Shown here: piece after piece, positions 60,807 through 61,293 of the stretch
Layout of the letters: each line of letters begins with the position of its first letter
How positions within the stretch are numbered: position 1 is the stretch's first letter
NCBI GenBank assembly: GCA_016209015.1
Contig: JACQWY010000024.1
Location: 1-61,293 of the forward strand
Direction: 5' to 3'
DNA: 61,293 bases
Source of the DNA: Gammaproteobacteria bacterium
Lineage (GTDB): Bacteria > Pseudomonadota > Gammaproteobacteria > Ga0077536
The notes under the pieces: generated by a model
What the model was told of the DNA's origin: nothing
Database searches by the model: none
Seen by the model: the letters and a program-made list of their open reading frames with translations, nothing else
Position numbers and translations under genes: made by a program

Positions 60807-61293
60807 AACCGAATCCGCGCCCGCTCACGAGAGCGGGCGATACTGACGTAGCTCGCGGCCTGGTTCAGCTCGACGTTGTTTCAATCCGCGCCCGCTCACG
60901 AGAGCGGGCGATACCATCAAAGGCGCGTATCTGCCCGTCGGCGGCTATACGTTTCAATCCGCGCCCGCTCACGAGAGGGGGCGATACTCTCGGGCGCTCT
61001 CTTCTTGGTGGCTGCCATGCTGTTTCAATCCGCGCCCGCTCACGAGAGCGGGCGATACCGCACGGCACGCTGAGCGATGGCCTATCGCTGCTCGTTTCAA
61101 TCCGCGCCCGCTCACGAGAGCGGGCGATACTCCTCTTGGTGTGCCCCGCTTCCCCCGAGGCGCGGTTTCAATCCGCGCCCGCTCACGAGAGCGGGCGATA
61201 CATGTGATCCACAAGCAGAACGACGATGTGCTATGGGTTTCAATCCGCGCCCGCTCACGAGAGCGGGCGATACAATGAAGCCCTCGGTCGCCA
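60807..61293 (-). CRISPR. CRISPR array, 37-nt repeats, truncated by window end
   Basis: Seven repeats start at 60807, 60878, 60951, 61022, 61094, 61165 and 61237, separated by six spacers of 34, 36, 34, 35, 34 and 35 nt; a seventh spacer is cut by the window end. The plus-strand repeat begins GTTTCAATCC and ends GGGCGATAC, with a strong internal hairpin (CGCCCGCTC arms). On the minus strand it ends in GGATTGAAAC, the usual 3' handle. The first repeat has lost its left five bases and the third has one substitution, so the left end is the old, distal end; the leader and cas genes should lie to the right, outside the window. Confidence 0.97.

Noticed and set aside
60737-61207. Open frames across the CRISPR array with repeated peptides
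   Set aside because: The repeated peptide is only the translation of the CRISPR repeat.

Overview
The window comes from a high-GC proteobacterium. The cbb3 oxidase, FixLJ, SHP/DHC and type II SQR genes, together with the DUF1302/DUF1329 envelope genes, point to a free-living aerobic to microaerobic Gammaproteobacterium of the Nevskiales/Steroidobacterales/Xanthomonadales kind; a Betaproteobacterium cannot be excluded. No rRNA or tRNA genes were seen. The left edge cuts an IS91-family transposase and the right edge cuts a CRISPR array.

Layout. 1-8.5 kb holds unlinked housekeeping and accessory genes: IS91 transposase, CadD-like transporter, luciferase-like oxidoreductase, AhpD-like protein, an exported SurE, DUF1993, a SAM hydrolase-type protein and a crotonase. 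8.9-16.7 kb is a ketone/beta-keto-acid block: HyuB- and HyuA-like subunits of an ATP-dependent carboxylase/hydantoinase, an acetoacetate-CoA ligase, and a divergent thiolase. 16.8-29.3 kb is an envelope block, all on the minus strand. It has two transcription units: vWA protein, TPR-like exported protein, CobW GTPase and DUF1329; and RND/MMPL, YCF48-like and DUF1302 proteins, the latter unit behind a near-consensus promoter. 29.6-31.5 kb holds an alpha/beta hydrolase and a divergent TetR regulator. 31.5-39.1 kb is a five-gene operon whose subunit types, sizes and order match acetophenone carboxylase (Apc1-5), including the small zinc-ribbon gamma-type subunit. 39.7-42.9 kb has a PQQ/cytochrome c quinohemoprotein and a type II sulfide:quinone oxidoreductase.

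43-60 kb is a micro-oxic respiration block. It contains cbb3 oxidase ccoNOQP with assembly genes ccoG, ccoH, ccoI, ccoS and a TauE/SafE-like copper-handling protein. It also has a QseBC-type two-component pair, an SHP-DHC-cytochrome b set, an oxygen-sensing FNR with an overlapping degenerate receiver, heme-PAS FixL with FixJ, and a universal stress protein. The end holds a Phd-UPF0175 antitoxin-like protein and a CRISPR array with 37-nt repeats whose cas genes lie outside the window.

Working together (inference): a hydrophobic methyl ketone or related compound could be taken up through the DUF1302/DUF1329/MMPL envelope system and carboxylated to a beta-keto acid by the HyuAB or Apc-like enzyme. 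It would then be activated by the acetoacetate-CoA ligase homologue and cleaved by the thiolase. Electrons would pass to the high-affinity oxidase controlled by FNR/FixLJ. Convergent gene ends in the window are repeatedly filled by large palindromic repeats, and paired GGTACC sites with identical 20-nt spacing lie in two intergenic regions of the catabolic block.
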